DNA from: Mucilaginibacter sp. 14171R-50 | GTDB taxonomy: Bacteria > Bacteroidota > Bacteroidia > Sphingobacteriales > Sphingobacteriaceae | Assembly: GCF_010093045.1 (NCBI RefSeq) | Contig: NZ_CP048115.1 | Location: forward strand, 992,001-1,056,000 | DNA length: 64,000 nt | Direction of reading: 5' to 3' | Shown here: in pieces, positions 1-7,341 of the stretch | Position numbering within the stretch: position 1 is the stretch's first letter | Layout: every line of letters starts with the position of its first letter | Notes under the pieces: generated by a model | What the model was told of the DNA's origin: nothing | Seen by the model: the letters and a program-made list of their open reading frames with translations, nothing else | The model's database searches: none | Translations under genes and position numbers: made by a program

Positions 1-976
1 TAATAGTATCCTGTACGTTTATCACACAGCTGCCCTGATCGCCGCCCTGCACTAACCTGACCGCCTTTTTGCCGTTGATGGTAAGCGGTTCAAGAATAAT
101 GGGCGGGGTGGGGTTTCCACCGGGTGGCGGGTTGGTTCCGGGAGGTGCCGGGCTTGATCCTGGTGGACATGGCGGACTGTACCCGCCGCTACTATCGTCG
201 CCCTGCCCGGGGCAATAGGTAACATCCTGTGTAAATAACAGCACCTCCGGGTCGCAATATTCAAGCACATCCGAACTTGAATAATAGCAGGTCTGTTCGT
301 ATATGCCGATCGTCCGCACCTCGCATCCGCCGGGTGCCGGCAATTTTAAAATTTGTGGCCCGGTTGGTTCTTCAACTGCAGGGGGCTCTCTACGACTGGC
401 AAACGTTATTTCGCCGTTTTGATAAGCATTGCCATTTACAAATAATCCCTGTAAGGTGGTATAAAATATATTGCCGCTAAAGTTCCGCGGCACGGCCATA
501 TAATGCACATTGTTAATGTTTACCCCCGGCTCGCCATGTATTTGCATTAAAGCGGCAACCAATTCGCCGTTACGCTTATTCTTTAGGATCAGCAGACGGG
601 TCAGTCCGTTAATATTGCTGGTGCCATCAGTAGTAAAAAGTATTTTACGGGCGTACTGTGCCGGCGCTTCTACCACGTAATAATTGGTATCTACTGCGGT
701 ACGGGCGCTATCCCAAAGCGGAGTAAAATCGGCTATCTTACTCAAAAAAGATGTTTCGGAGTTAAGTTTTATTTTGTTTGCCAGCGCAGTTTTGTTGCCA
801 GCAAACCAGCTTTTTGCTTCGTTAACAGAAAGATGGGGGTTTGCTTCCGCAATATTAGCCTGTTGCCCTGCAAGCTGGATATCTTTACGGCAACTGTTTA
901 TAACCAAAGCCATTGCCAATATTAAAATGGAGCACCAAACGGCTGTAATAAAACGGATAGGAGTAGGTTTTTTCAT
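1..976 (-). CDS. Lipoprotein, C-terminus cut by window edge
   Basis: This reading frame stays open from an ATG at 974-976 on the minus strand to the left edge, so the protein is at least 325 residues and incomplete. It starts MKKPTPIRFITAVW, has a hydrophobic stretch and a lipobox ending INSC followed by RKD, so it is a probable lipoprotein. After the lipobox it carries the segment SVNEAKSWFAGN, a motif I associate with large Bacteroidota lipoproteins of unknown role. Around residues 240-295 is a Pro/Gly/Ser-rich linker that includes a cysteine-containing CPPGSSPAPPG segment, and the last visible residues begin another ordered region. The region past the linker lies outside the window, so function cannot be named. 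Shorter frames on both strands here are shadows. Confidence 0.72.
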   Translation of the reverse strand, partial: MKKPTPIRFITAVWCSILILAMALVINSCRKDIQLAGQQANIAEANPHLSVNEAKSWFAGNKTALANKIKLNSETSFLSKIADFTPLWDSARTAVDTNYYVVEAPAQYARKILFTTDGTSNINGLTRLLILKNKRNGELVAALMQIHGEPGVNINNVHYMAVPRNFSGNIFYTTLQGLFVNGNAYQNGEITFASRREPPAVEEPTGPQILKLPAPGGCEVRTIGIYEQTCYYSSSDVLEYCDPEVLLFTQDVTYCPGQGDDSSGGYSPPCPPGSSPAPPGTNPPPGGNPTPPIILEPLTINGKKAVRLVQGGDQGSCVINVQDTI

Positions 977-1077
977 TTACTTGAGATGTGATAATATAGG
1001 TTAGGTTTTTAACGGCAACTATTGATTTGTCGTTATGCACAAGATATTAATAAATTTTGAAATAGCAATATTCCTGT

Positions 1078-1094
1078 CTTTCAAGCGTTGAAAG
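1078..1094. repeat. Inverted repeat in intergenic region
   Basis: CTTTCAA-GCG-TTGAAAG is a perfect 7-bp stem with a 3-nt loop. The flanks (ATTCC on the left, GGAAT on the right) extend it with a small bulge. It lies in the 236-nt space between two divergent genes. It could be an operator or a hairpin; nothing else in the space is recognisable except the promoter at 1143-1173. Confidence 0.35.
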
Positions 1095-1142
1095 GAATGT
1101 TTTGCCATGCTGCACAGCGCAAAATAGGCCATCATTAAACAC

Positions 1143-1173
1143 TTGTAAATCAGAAAACTAATTTTTACATTTG
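1143..1173 (+). promoter_or_regulatory. Bacteroidota promoter for the TPR gene
   Basis: TACATTTG at 1166-1173 is an exact match to the -7 element TAnnTTTG. A TTG at 1143-1145 lies 20 nt upstream, close to the usual -33 position. The start codon of the secreted TPR gene is 40 nt downstream. Confidence 0.6.
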
Positions 1174-1212
1174 CATACCAGTTAATTTAACTATTCCCCC
1201 GCGAAACTATAC

Positions 1213-1839
1213 ATGCGATACATCATCTTAGTATTTCTTTGCGTTATCACCCTTTCGGCATCTGCCCAATGGTACCGCCTCGATTTTAAAAAGCACAAAA
1301 GATATCCGCTGATAGCGCAGGTTAAAGACCATTCGCTAAAAAAATTCCTGGCTGCTAAAACGCCTGCTTACAATCCTCAAAAACTTGCTTTGGTAGTTAT
1401 TCCGCCCAGCCAGTTCAGCCTGCAAATAAATGAGCGTATAGTAATGCGCGCCGCGCAGCATAACATGCGTTTCCGCGAGTATGCCCAGGCCAGCTATAAG
1501 TTCAGTGAGTTAGCGCAGATATATGTTTCGCAGAACCGCCTTTCGGAGGCTAAGTGGTATTACCTGCAAAGCATCCTTATTTCAAAACAACAAAACGATT
1601 TTAAACACACCATTGATAACTTGGTTAGCCTGGCTTTGATCAAGGCAGACCTGGGCGATATTACGCAGGCCCAGCAGGACCTTACCGAAGCGCGCGACCT
1701 GGCGCGCAATACCGGCCGCAATGCCGACGTTAAGATGATTGAAGGAAAGATAAAATTTGTGCAAAATAACAAAGTGTGGCTGCCAAAATCCGAACTGCGA
1801 TATGCTGAAGCTGTTGACGTTACGGCTAAATCAAAATAA
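1213..1839 (+). CDS. Secreted tetratricopeptide-repeat protein
   Basis: A 208-residue protein. Residues 1-19 (MRYIILVFLCVITLSASAQ) form a clear Sec signal peptide, so it is exported to the periplasm or beyond. Residues about 75-180 are helical with TPR-like pairs (for example FSELAQIYVSQNRLSEAKWYYLQ and a second unit around LVSLALIKADLGDITQA). TPR domains bind proteins; the partner is unknown. The middle segment, PPSQFSLQINER, is unassigned. A promoter of its own lies upstream and there is no strong terminator before the protease gene, so partial read-through into it is possible. No enzymatic motif was seen. Confidence 0.75.
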   Translation: MRYIILVFLCVITLSASAQWYRLDFKKHKRYPLIAQVKDHSLKKFLAAKTPAYNPQKLALVVIPPSQFSLQINERIVMRAAQHNMRFREYAQASYKFSELAQIYVSQNRLSEAKWYYLQSILISKQQNDFKHTIDNLVSLALIKADLGDITQAQQDLTEARDLARNTGRNADVKMIEGKIKFVQNNKVWLPKSELRYAEAVDVTAKSK

Positions 1840-2029
1840 CGGCCTGTTTTTTGTAACATTTGCGTAAAATGCCGCTCATATAATAAAAACAAACCAACAT
1901 TATTGTATAATTGTTATTCAATATATTAGCGGGACGGCTTTGTGGCTGTCTCTTTTTTTATTGTATAAATTAAAACAGGCACAAGTATTGATGTTTCACA
2001 CAGGCCCCAATTTAAATAGTGTAAAAGAT

Positions 2030-4174
2030 ATGTTCAAGAAATTATATTTATTGCTGGTATTAGCTGCTGCTTTTGCCTGCAACGCTGCTCCGTCTAAACC
2101 AAACTACAAGCACGCCGGACCTAACGACCTGCAGCCTGACGAACAGCAAAGTGTTGTACTAAAATATGTGGCGGGCCTTATATCGCAATATAATTATAAA
2201 AAGGTGCCCTTAAACGACTCCCTGTCGGCCGTTATATACGACCGTTATATCAAAAAGCTTGATGAGAACCACAACTATCTTCTCGCATCGGATATAAAAG
2301 AATTCGAACAATTTAAAACCACAATGGACGATGACATCAAGGCCGGTAACCTCGCCAATGTTTTCTACATATTTAATGTATTTCAAAAGCGTTATACCGA
2401 ATACGTGAACTTCTCGGTGTCGCAGCTTAGTAAAAACTTCGATTTTACCAAAAACGAGACATTTACTTACGACCGCGACAAACTACCCTGGGCGGCATCC
2501 GAGGAAGAGGTGCACAACCTTTGGGCGCAGCGCGTAAAGTATGATCTGCTTAACCTTAAACTAACCGGCAAAGATGCAGGCACCATTAAGGAAACGCTGA
2601 AAAAGCGTTATACCAATATCTTGTCGCAATCAAACAAGCTTTCAAACCAGGATGTTTTCCAGGCGTTTATGGATGCCTTTACCGAAGCCATTGACCCGCA
2701 TACCAATTACTTTACCCCCGCGCTTGCCGCCAACTTCAATATCGATATGTCGCGCTCTTTAGAGGGTATCGGCGCATCGTTGTTAAGCGAAAATGAATAT
2801 GTGACCATTAAAAGCGTTACACCCGGCGGCCCTGCCGATAAAAGCAAACAAGTAAATACCGACGACCGCATTGTGGCCGTGGCACAAGGCAAAACAGGCG
2901 AATTTCAGGATATAGTAGGCTGGAGGATAGATAACGCCATAGCCCTGATACGCGGTGCAAAAGGCACTACCGTACGCCTGCAATTACTGGCAAAAGGCAG
3001 CCCGGTTACAGCAAAGCCAAGGATAGTAGAACTTGTGCGCGAAAAAATAATTCTGAAGGATATCTCTGCGAAAAAGGAGATCCGTACGTATAACAACAAT
3101 GGCAAATCCGTTAAAATCGGGGTGATCTCTATCCCGGCCTTTTACCTTGATTTCGCCGATTATAAAGCAGGCAACCCTAATTATAAAAGCACCACGCGCG
3201 ATGTAAAGCTGATATTAGACACTTTAAAACGCGAAAATGTGGATGGTGTAGTGATCGACCTGCGCCAAAATGGTGGGGGGTCGTTAATGGAAGCCATCGA
3301 ACTGACCGGCCTGTTCATTAAAACAGGCCCGGTAGTGCAGGTAAGGGACCCTCGCGACCAGGTAGACGTTGATAAGGACGAGGACCCGGCGATAGCTTAC
3401 TCGGGCCCGCTTGCTGTATTGGTTGACCGTTTTAGCGCGTCTGCGTCAGAAATCTTCTCAGGAGCGATACAAGATTACGGCCGCGGCCTGATATTGGGTA
3501 CCCAAACTTACGGCAAAGGTTCGGTACAAAACGCTATCGATCTGGATAAGGTAATAACCCCCAGCTTAAAGGATAAATTGTTGGCAATGGCCGGCAAAGC
3601 CAAAACCGTTGCTACAGGTAGCCAAAATAAGTTTGGCCAGTTAAACTTAACCGTTGCCAAATTTTACCGCATAAGTGGTAACTCTACCCAGCATAAAGGC
3701 GTTATACCGGATATCTCGTTCCCGTCGGTTATCCCTTTGGATAAATATGGCGAAGATACTGAGCCCTCGGCTATGCCTTTTGATGTGATCCAAAAAAGCG
3801 ATTACAGCCCTGTGGGCAGTTTTGCAACCGTAATTCCGCAGCTAAAAAAACTGCACGACGACCGGATGGCTGCCAGCCCAAGCTATAAATATTTGCTGGA
3901 AGACATAGAAGATTCAAAAAAACAGGCCGAAGAAAAAAGCGTGACGCTTAACGAACAAAAGCTGAAACAGGAACGCGATGCCGACGAGAAAAAAACATTT
4001 GAACAAAACAACCTGCGCCGTATAGCTTTAGGGCTGCCCGCGCTGAAAAAAGGCCAGGCAAAACCTAAAAATGAGGACATGGATTTTCTACAAAAGGAAG
4101 CCGGCCAGATCCTGACAGATTACCTTACGCTGGGGAGTAAATTTACCAGCGTTAAACCTACAGGTACTTTTTAA
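2030..4174 (+). CDS. prc: Carboxy-terminal (tail-specific) protease Prc, lipoprotein
   Basis: A 714-residue S41A serine protease of the Prc/Tsp family, which degrades periplasmic proteins from the C-terminus and trims envelope proteins. I start it at the ATG at 2030 because MFKKLYLLLVLAAAFAC gives a signal peptide with a lipobox; a frame open from 1940 would add 30 residues in front of it. The PDZ domain is around residues 245-330. The Ser-Lys dyad is visible: Ser471 in DRFSASASEIF and Lys496 in TYGKGSVQ, spaced 25 residues as in E. coli Prc. The C-terminal 130 residues are charged and helical (DUF3340-like). A strong terminator follows directly. Confidence 0.93.
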   Translation: MFKKLYLLLVLAAAFACNAAPSKPNYKHAGPNDLQPDEQQSVVLKYVAGLISQYNYKKVPLNDSLSAVIYDRYIKKLDENHNYLLASDIKEFEQFKTTMDDDIKAGNLANVFYIFNVFQKRYTEYVNFSVSQLSKNFDFTKNETFTYDRDKLPWAASEEEVHNLWAQRVKYDLLNLKLTGKDAGTIKETLKKRYTNILSQSNKLSNQDVFQAFMDAFTEAIDPHTNYFTPALAANFNIDMSRSLEGIGASLLSENEYVTIKSVTPGGPADKSKQVNTDDRIVAVAQGKTGEFQDIVGWRIDNAIALIRGAKGTTVRLQLLAKGSPVTAKPRIVELVREKIILKDISAKKEIRTYNNNGKSVKIGVISIPAFYLDFADYKAGNPNYKSTTRDVKLILDTLKRENVDGVVIDLRQNGGGSLMEAIELTGLFIKTGPVVQVRDPRDQVDVDKDEDPAIAYSGPLAVLVDRFSASASEIFSGAIQDYGRGLILGTQTYGKGSVQNAIDLDKVITPSLKDKLLAMAGKAKTVATGSQNKFGQLNLTVAKFYRISGNSTQHKGVIPDISFPSVIPLDKYGEDTEPSAMPFDVIQKSDYSPVGSFATVIPQLKKLHDDRMAASPSYKYLLEDIEDSKKQAEEKSVTLNEQKLKQERDADEKKTFEQNNLRRIALGLPALKKGQAKPKNEDMDFLQKEAGQILTDYLTLGSKFTSVKPTGTF

Positions 4175-4191
4175 AATACTTTAATGCTAAT

Positions 4192-4224
4192 AAAAAATGA
4201 CGCGTATCCCGCGTCATTTTTTTT
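4192..4224 (+). terminator. Rho-independent terminator after prc
   Basis: Stem aaaaaaTGACGCG, loop TATCC, stem CGCGTCAtttttt, followed by a T-run. It lies just downstream of the protease stop codon. Confidence 0.85.
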
Positions 4225-4293
4225 GCCCTTTTTTTTGCCGCCTTACCGGCAAATAATTTACACAATTATGTAAAACTAACCTTTAAATGTAAG

Positions 4294-4301
4294 TATATTT
4301 G
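4294..4301 (+). promoter_or_regulatory. -7 promoter element of the marR operon
   Basis: TATATTTG is an exact match to TAnnTTTG, 17 nt before the start codon of the MarR gene, implying a very short leader. No clear -33 box was found at 19 nt upstream. Confidence 0.6.
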
Positions 4302-4305
4302 TTTG

Positions 4306-4318
4306 ACTAATAATTAGT
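4306..4318. promoter_or_regulatory. Palindromic candidate MarR operator
   Basis: ACTAAT-A-ATTAGT is a perfect 13-nt palindrome, placed between the -7 element and the start codon, over the expected transcription start. This is the typical position and symmetry for an autorepressing MarR dimer. That MarR binds here is inference. Confidence 0.5.
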
Positions 4319-4756
4319 ATGACAACTAAAAAATTTGATAGTTACTCTTACCTGCTCGATCGTACGGCAAAGCGGGTAAAGGGGTATGCACAGCAAAAGT
4401 TTGCAACAGGTAATTTTGATATAACCGTTGACCAATGGCTGGTTTTGAAAAGCCTGGATAACGACCGGTACCTTAAACAAAAGGAGCTGGCAGAGCTTAC
4501 CGGGAAAGACAACCCAACGCTAACCCGCATTATCGACCTGCTTTGTAAAAAAGGACTTACCGAGCGCCTCATGCATAAGAACGACCGGCGCAGCTTTACC
4601 GTTCACCTTACACCAGCAGGCAAGGCAAAGTTGTTGGAATTATTGCCGAAAGTGACCGAGATACGCATGAAAGCCTGGGAAAACCTTACCGAGCAGGATT
4701 ACGAGCAGTTGAAAACGATATTAAACAAGATTTATCAAAACTTAGGAACAGAATAA
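4319..4756 (+). CDS. MarR-family transcriptional regulator
   Basis: A 145-residue protein with the winged helix-turn-helix of the MarR family: QKELAELTGKDNPTLTRIID is the recognition helix region around residues 54-73, followed by the wing LMHKNDRRSFTVHLT. MarR dimers usually repress the operon that encodes them and release DNA on binding a small aromatic ligand or on oxidation. It is the first gene of a three-gene operon, one base from the reductase gene, with a palindrome over its own start. It probably controls the ferredoxin/reductase pair; the inducer is unknown. Confidence 0.88.
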   Translation: MTTKKFDSYSYLLDRTAKRVKGYAQQKFATGNFDITVDQWLVLKSLDNDRYLKQKELAELTGKDNPTLTRIIDLLCKKGLTERLMHKNDRRSFTVHLTPAGKAKLLELLPKVTEIRMKAWENLTEQDYEQLKTILNKIYQNLGTE

Positions 4757-4757
4757 C

Positions 4758-5765
4758 ATGATAACTACAGATATAGGCATTATAGGCGCCGGCCCAACCG
4801 GCATGTTTGCGGTTTTTGAAGCGGGGCTGTTAAAAATGCATTGCCACTTAATTGATTCGCTGCCACAGGCGGGTGGGCAATTGTCAGAGATCTATCCTCA
4901 GAAACCCATTTATGATATACCGGGTTATCCGGCTATTAACGCGCAGGAACTGGTAGATAAGCTATCAGAACAAATAGCGCCGTTCCATCCCGGCTATACG
5001 CTTGGCGAGCGGGTGGAGACCTTGCAAAAGCTGGATAACGGCAGCTGGCTTATCGGCACTAACGAAGGAACACAGATAAGTTGTAAGGCGGTGGTTATTG
5101 CAGGTGGCCTGGGATGCTTTGAGCCCCGGAAGCCTGAGGTGGACCGCCTTGCCGAGTTTGAGGGCAAAGGGGTGATGTACGCGGTACGCAACCCCGAAAT
5201 GTTCAGAGACCGTAACATTGTAATAGCGGGCGGCGGCGACTCGGCTTTAGACTGGACTATCTTTTTGGCCAATGTAGCAAAAAAGGTAACCCTGGTACAC
5301 CGCGGTGATACATTCAGGGGCGCGCCTGATGCCGCCGAAAAGGTAGCAGAACTTGCGCGCACAGGCGCGATAGACCTGGTGCTTAAATCGCGCGTGGTGG
5401 CGCTGGATGGTGCAGGGCATCTGGAACAGGTAACTATTACCGGTCCCGGTGGTGATAACCGAAACCTGCAGGCCGATAATTTTATTCCATTGTTTGGTTT
5501 AAGCCCCAAATTAGGCCCTATAGAAGACTGGGGCTTAAATATCGACAGATCGGCTATTGAGGTGAATACATTTGATTACAGCACCAATATCGACGGCATA
5601 TTTGCCATTGGCGACATCAACACCTACCCCGGCAAGCTAAAGCTGATACTTTGTGGTTTCCATGAAGCGGCGTTGATGGCGCAAAGTGCGTTCAAGTACG
5701 TTTACCCCGATCAGCGGCTTACTTTTAAATACACAACCGTTTATGGCATAACCGAACTGGCATGA
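4758..5765 (+). CDS. Ferredoxin-NADP+ reductase, thioredoxin-reductase-like
   Basis: A 335-residue flavoprotein. The FAD Rossmann motif GIIGAGPTG is at residues 6-14; the segment PQAGGQLSEIYPQKPIYDIPG follows; the NAD(P) motif IAGGGDSALDW is near residue 160; and the second FAD motif GIFAIGDIN is close to the end. It lacks the CxxC of thioredoxin reductases, which fits the type-2 ferredoxin (flavodoxin)-NADP reductases of the YumC kind. It would pass electrons between NADPH and the ferredoxin encoded next; the start codon of that gene overlaps its stop (ATGA). The final acceptor enzyme is not in this window. Confidence 0.87.
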   Translation: MITTDIGIIGAGPTGMFAVFEAGLLKMHCHLIDSLPQAGGQLSEIYPQKPIYDIPGYPAINAQELVDKLSEQIAPFHPGYTLGERVETLQKLDNGSWLIGTNEGTQISCKAVVIAGGLGCFEPRKPEVDRLAEFEGKGVMYAVRNPEMFRDRNIVIAGGGDSALDWTIFLANVAKKVTLVHRGDTFRGAPDAAEKVAELARTGAIDLVLKSRVVALDGAGHLEQVTITGPGGDNRNLQADNFIPLFGLSPKLGPIEDWGLNIDRSAIEVNTFDYSTNIDGIFAIGDINTYPGKLKLILCGFHEAALMAQSAFKYVYPDQRLTFKYTTVYGITELA

Positions 5766-6079
5766 TCAACTTTATAGTAGAAGACAGAAACGGCGTGCAA
5801 CAGCCGATAGAGATTCCGGAGGGTATCAGTCTGAGCCTGATGGAGGTGTTAAAAGGCAGCGACTACCCTATACTTGCAACCTGCGGTGGTATGGCGCTTT
5901 GTGCAACGTGCAGAGTAGAGGTACTTAAAGGACTGGAACAATTGCCCGAGCCCGGCGACGAGGAGCTTGATATATTGGATACCCTGCCCTTTGTTGACGA
6001 AAGCAGCCGTTTGTCATGCCAGTTGCGTGTAAATGAAACTCTGGAAGGCTGCCTGTTTAGGATCCCGGAGGAAGATTAA
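5762..6079 (+). CDS. [2Fe-2S] ferredoxin, adrenodoxin type
   Basis: A 105-residue ferredoxin. The ligand pattern is visible: CGGMALCATC gives C-x5-C-x2-C, with a fourth cysteine in RLSCQL. The C-x5-C spacing is that of adrenodoxin/Isc-type ferredoxins rather than plant-type C-x4-C. It overlaps the reductase gene by four bases (ATGA), showing tight translational coupling. It most likely receives electrons from that reductase and delivers them to a monooxygenase, desaturase or Fe-S assembly enzyme encoded elsewhere. A terminator closes the operon. Confidence 0.9.
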   Translation: MINFIVEDRNGVQQPIEIPEGISLSLMEVLKGSDYPILATCGGMALCATCRVEVLKGLEQLPEPGDEELDILDTLPFVDESSRLSCQLRVNETLEGCLFRIPEED

Positions 6080-6085
6080 CCGTAG

Positions 6086-6111
6086 AGACGCGATACTTCG
6101 CGTCTTTTTTT
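6086..6111 (+). terminator. Terminator of marR-FNR-ferredoxin operon
   Basis: Stem AGACGCGA, loop TACT, stem TCGCGTCT, followed by TTTTTT. It lies 6 nt after the ferredoxin stop codon. Confidence 0.87.
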
Positions 6112-6164
6112 ATTGGTGAGATTTTTTACCCACAGAGTGCACGGAGTAGAGCTCATTCCTCTTT

Positions 6165-6214
6165 GGTTAATTAACCGACTATCTGGCAGCAAACCAATCC
6201 CCTTCCCATTGGTT
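6165..6214. repeat. Palindrome and hairpin upstream of exonuclease
   Basis: GGTTAATTAACC at 6165-6176 is a perfect 12-bp palindrome. AACCAAT at 6192-6198 pairs with ATTGGTT at 6208-6214 across a 9-nt loop. Both lie within 61 nt of the exonuclease start, so they may be an operator and/or a leader hairpin. The preceding CCACAGAGTGCACGGAG resembles a dispersed intergenic motif I recall from other Bacteroidota. Confidence 0.35.
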
Positions 6215-6225
6215 ATTAAAAAACT

Positions 6226-7341
6226 ATGGCCAAACCATTGCTGGAGTTTACCGACAGGGGCATTTACTGCGAGCAGGGGAAATTTTACATTGACCCCTGG
6301 AAACCTGTAGACGATGCTGTAATAACCCATGCTCATGCAGACCACGCTTACTGGGGCCATAAAAATTACCTGGCGCACCATCTGTCGAAAGAAGTGTTGC
6401 TTTACCGCCTGGGCGAGATAAACCTGCGCACCATCGGGTACGGCGAAACCGTAACCAAAAACGGTGTGCATATCGCTATGTATCCGGCAGGGCACGTTAT
6501 AGGTTCGGCGCAGATACGGGTGGAATACAAAGGCGTGGTTTGGGTGGTATCCGGCGACTACAAGACGGACGACGATGGTATCTCGACCCCATTCGAGCCG
6601 GTTAAATGTCATCACTTCATTTCGGAGTGTACTTTTGGCATGCCCGTTTATTCATGGAAGCCGCAGTCCGAGATCTTTACCGATGTAAACAATTGGTGGC
6701 GCACCAATGTCGCAAACGGCGTGGCTACGGTTATCGTCGGTTATTCATTGGGCAAAGCGCAGCGCATCCTGCAAAACCTGGATCTGGATATTGGCAAAGT
6801 GTACACCCATGGGGTGATCGAGAATACCAACGAAGCCCTGCGCCGAAACGGTGTGATATTGAATCCAACGGAAAGGATCACATCAGAATCATCAAAAGAA
6901 GAGGTACGTAAAGGCATTATACTTGCCCCGCCATCATCGGTAGGTACCCCATGGATGCGTAAGTTTGGCCCCTATAGTTTTGGTTATTGCAGCGGATGGA
7001 TGGCCCTGCGCGGTGCCAAGCGCCGTCGCGCGGCCGACAGGGGGTTCATCATGTCTGATCATGCCGACTGGAACGGTTTGGTAAGCGCTATTGATGCCAC
7101 CGGCTGCGAATGTGTTTACCTTACCCATGGTTACACAGCATCTTTCACCAGATATTTAAATGAGATAGGGTTTAACGCCCGCGAAGTGCATACGCTTTAT
7201 GGCGGCGAGGAAGAGGAAGAAGCCTCTTCCCAGCCTTCTCCGGAGGAGAGGGAGCCATTAGTGGAAAATAAAGATGATAACACGTCCCAAGTCCTCTCCT
7301 TTGGAGAGGATTTAGGTGAGGCCGGAGGGGCTGCCATATGA
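6226..7341 (+). CDS. Ligase-associated DNA exonuclease (metallo-beta-lactamase fold)
   Basis: A 371-residue metallo-beta-lactamase/beta-CASP nuclease. The metal motif ITHAHADHAYWGH is at residues 32-44 (HxHxDH), further ligands are in PAGHVIGS, and ISECTFG and IMSDHADW mark the beta-CASP part. It matches the exonuclease that is usually encoded with an ATP-dependent ligase, an Lhr-type helicase and a metallophosphoesterase in bacterial DNA-repair operons. The ligase follows with a four-base overlap. Helicase and phosphoesterase genes are not in this window. The last ~45 residues (from EEEEEASSQPSP onward) are acidic and low-complexity, and are encoded by palindromic repeat-like DNA rather than a conserved domain. 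Confidence 0.88.
   Translation: MAKPLLEFTDRGIYCEQGKFYIDPWKPVDDAVITHAHADHAYWGHKNYLAHHLSKEVLLYRLGEINLRTIGYGETVTKNGVHIAMYPAGHVIGSAQIRVEYKGVVWVVSGDYKTDDDGISTPFEPVKCHHFISECTFGMPVYSWKPQSEIFTDVNNWWRTNVANGVATVIVGYSLGKAQRILQNLDLDIGKVYTHGVIENTNEALRRNGVILNPTERITSESSKEEVRKGIILAPPSSVGTPWMRKFGPYSFGYCSGWMALRGAKRRRAADRGFIMSDHADWNGLVSAIDATGCECVYLTHGYTASFTRYLNEIGFNAREVHTLYGGEEEEEASSQPSPEEREPLVENKDDNTSQVLSFGEDLGEAGGAAI
7226..7330. repeat. Repeat-like palindromic DNA inside the exonuclease 3' end
   Basis: TCCTCTCC-TTT-GGAGAGGA at 7292-7310 is a perfect 8-bp stem followed by TTTAGGTGAGG. A related CTTCTCCGGAGGAGAGG lies at 7235-7251. This sequence type resembles dispersed intergenic elements I recall from Sphingobacteriaceae genomes, here read as protein. 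Confidence 0.45.

Noticed and set aside
4994..5509. 171-residue frame opposite the ferredoxin-NADP reductase gene
   Set aside because: Inside a complete reductase with FAD and NAD motifs; no motif on the other strand.
6121..6160. CCACAGAGTGCACGGAG-type sequence considered as a full mobile element
   Set aside because: Only a single short piece is present, without a second end or transposase.
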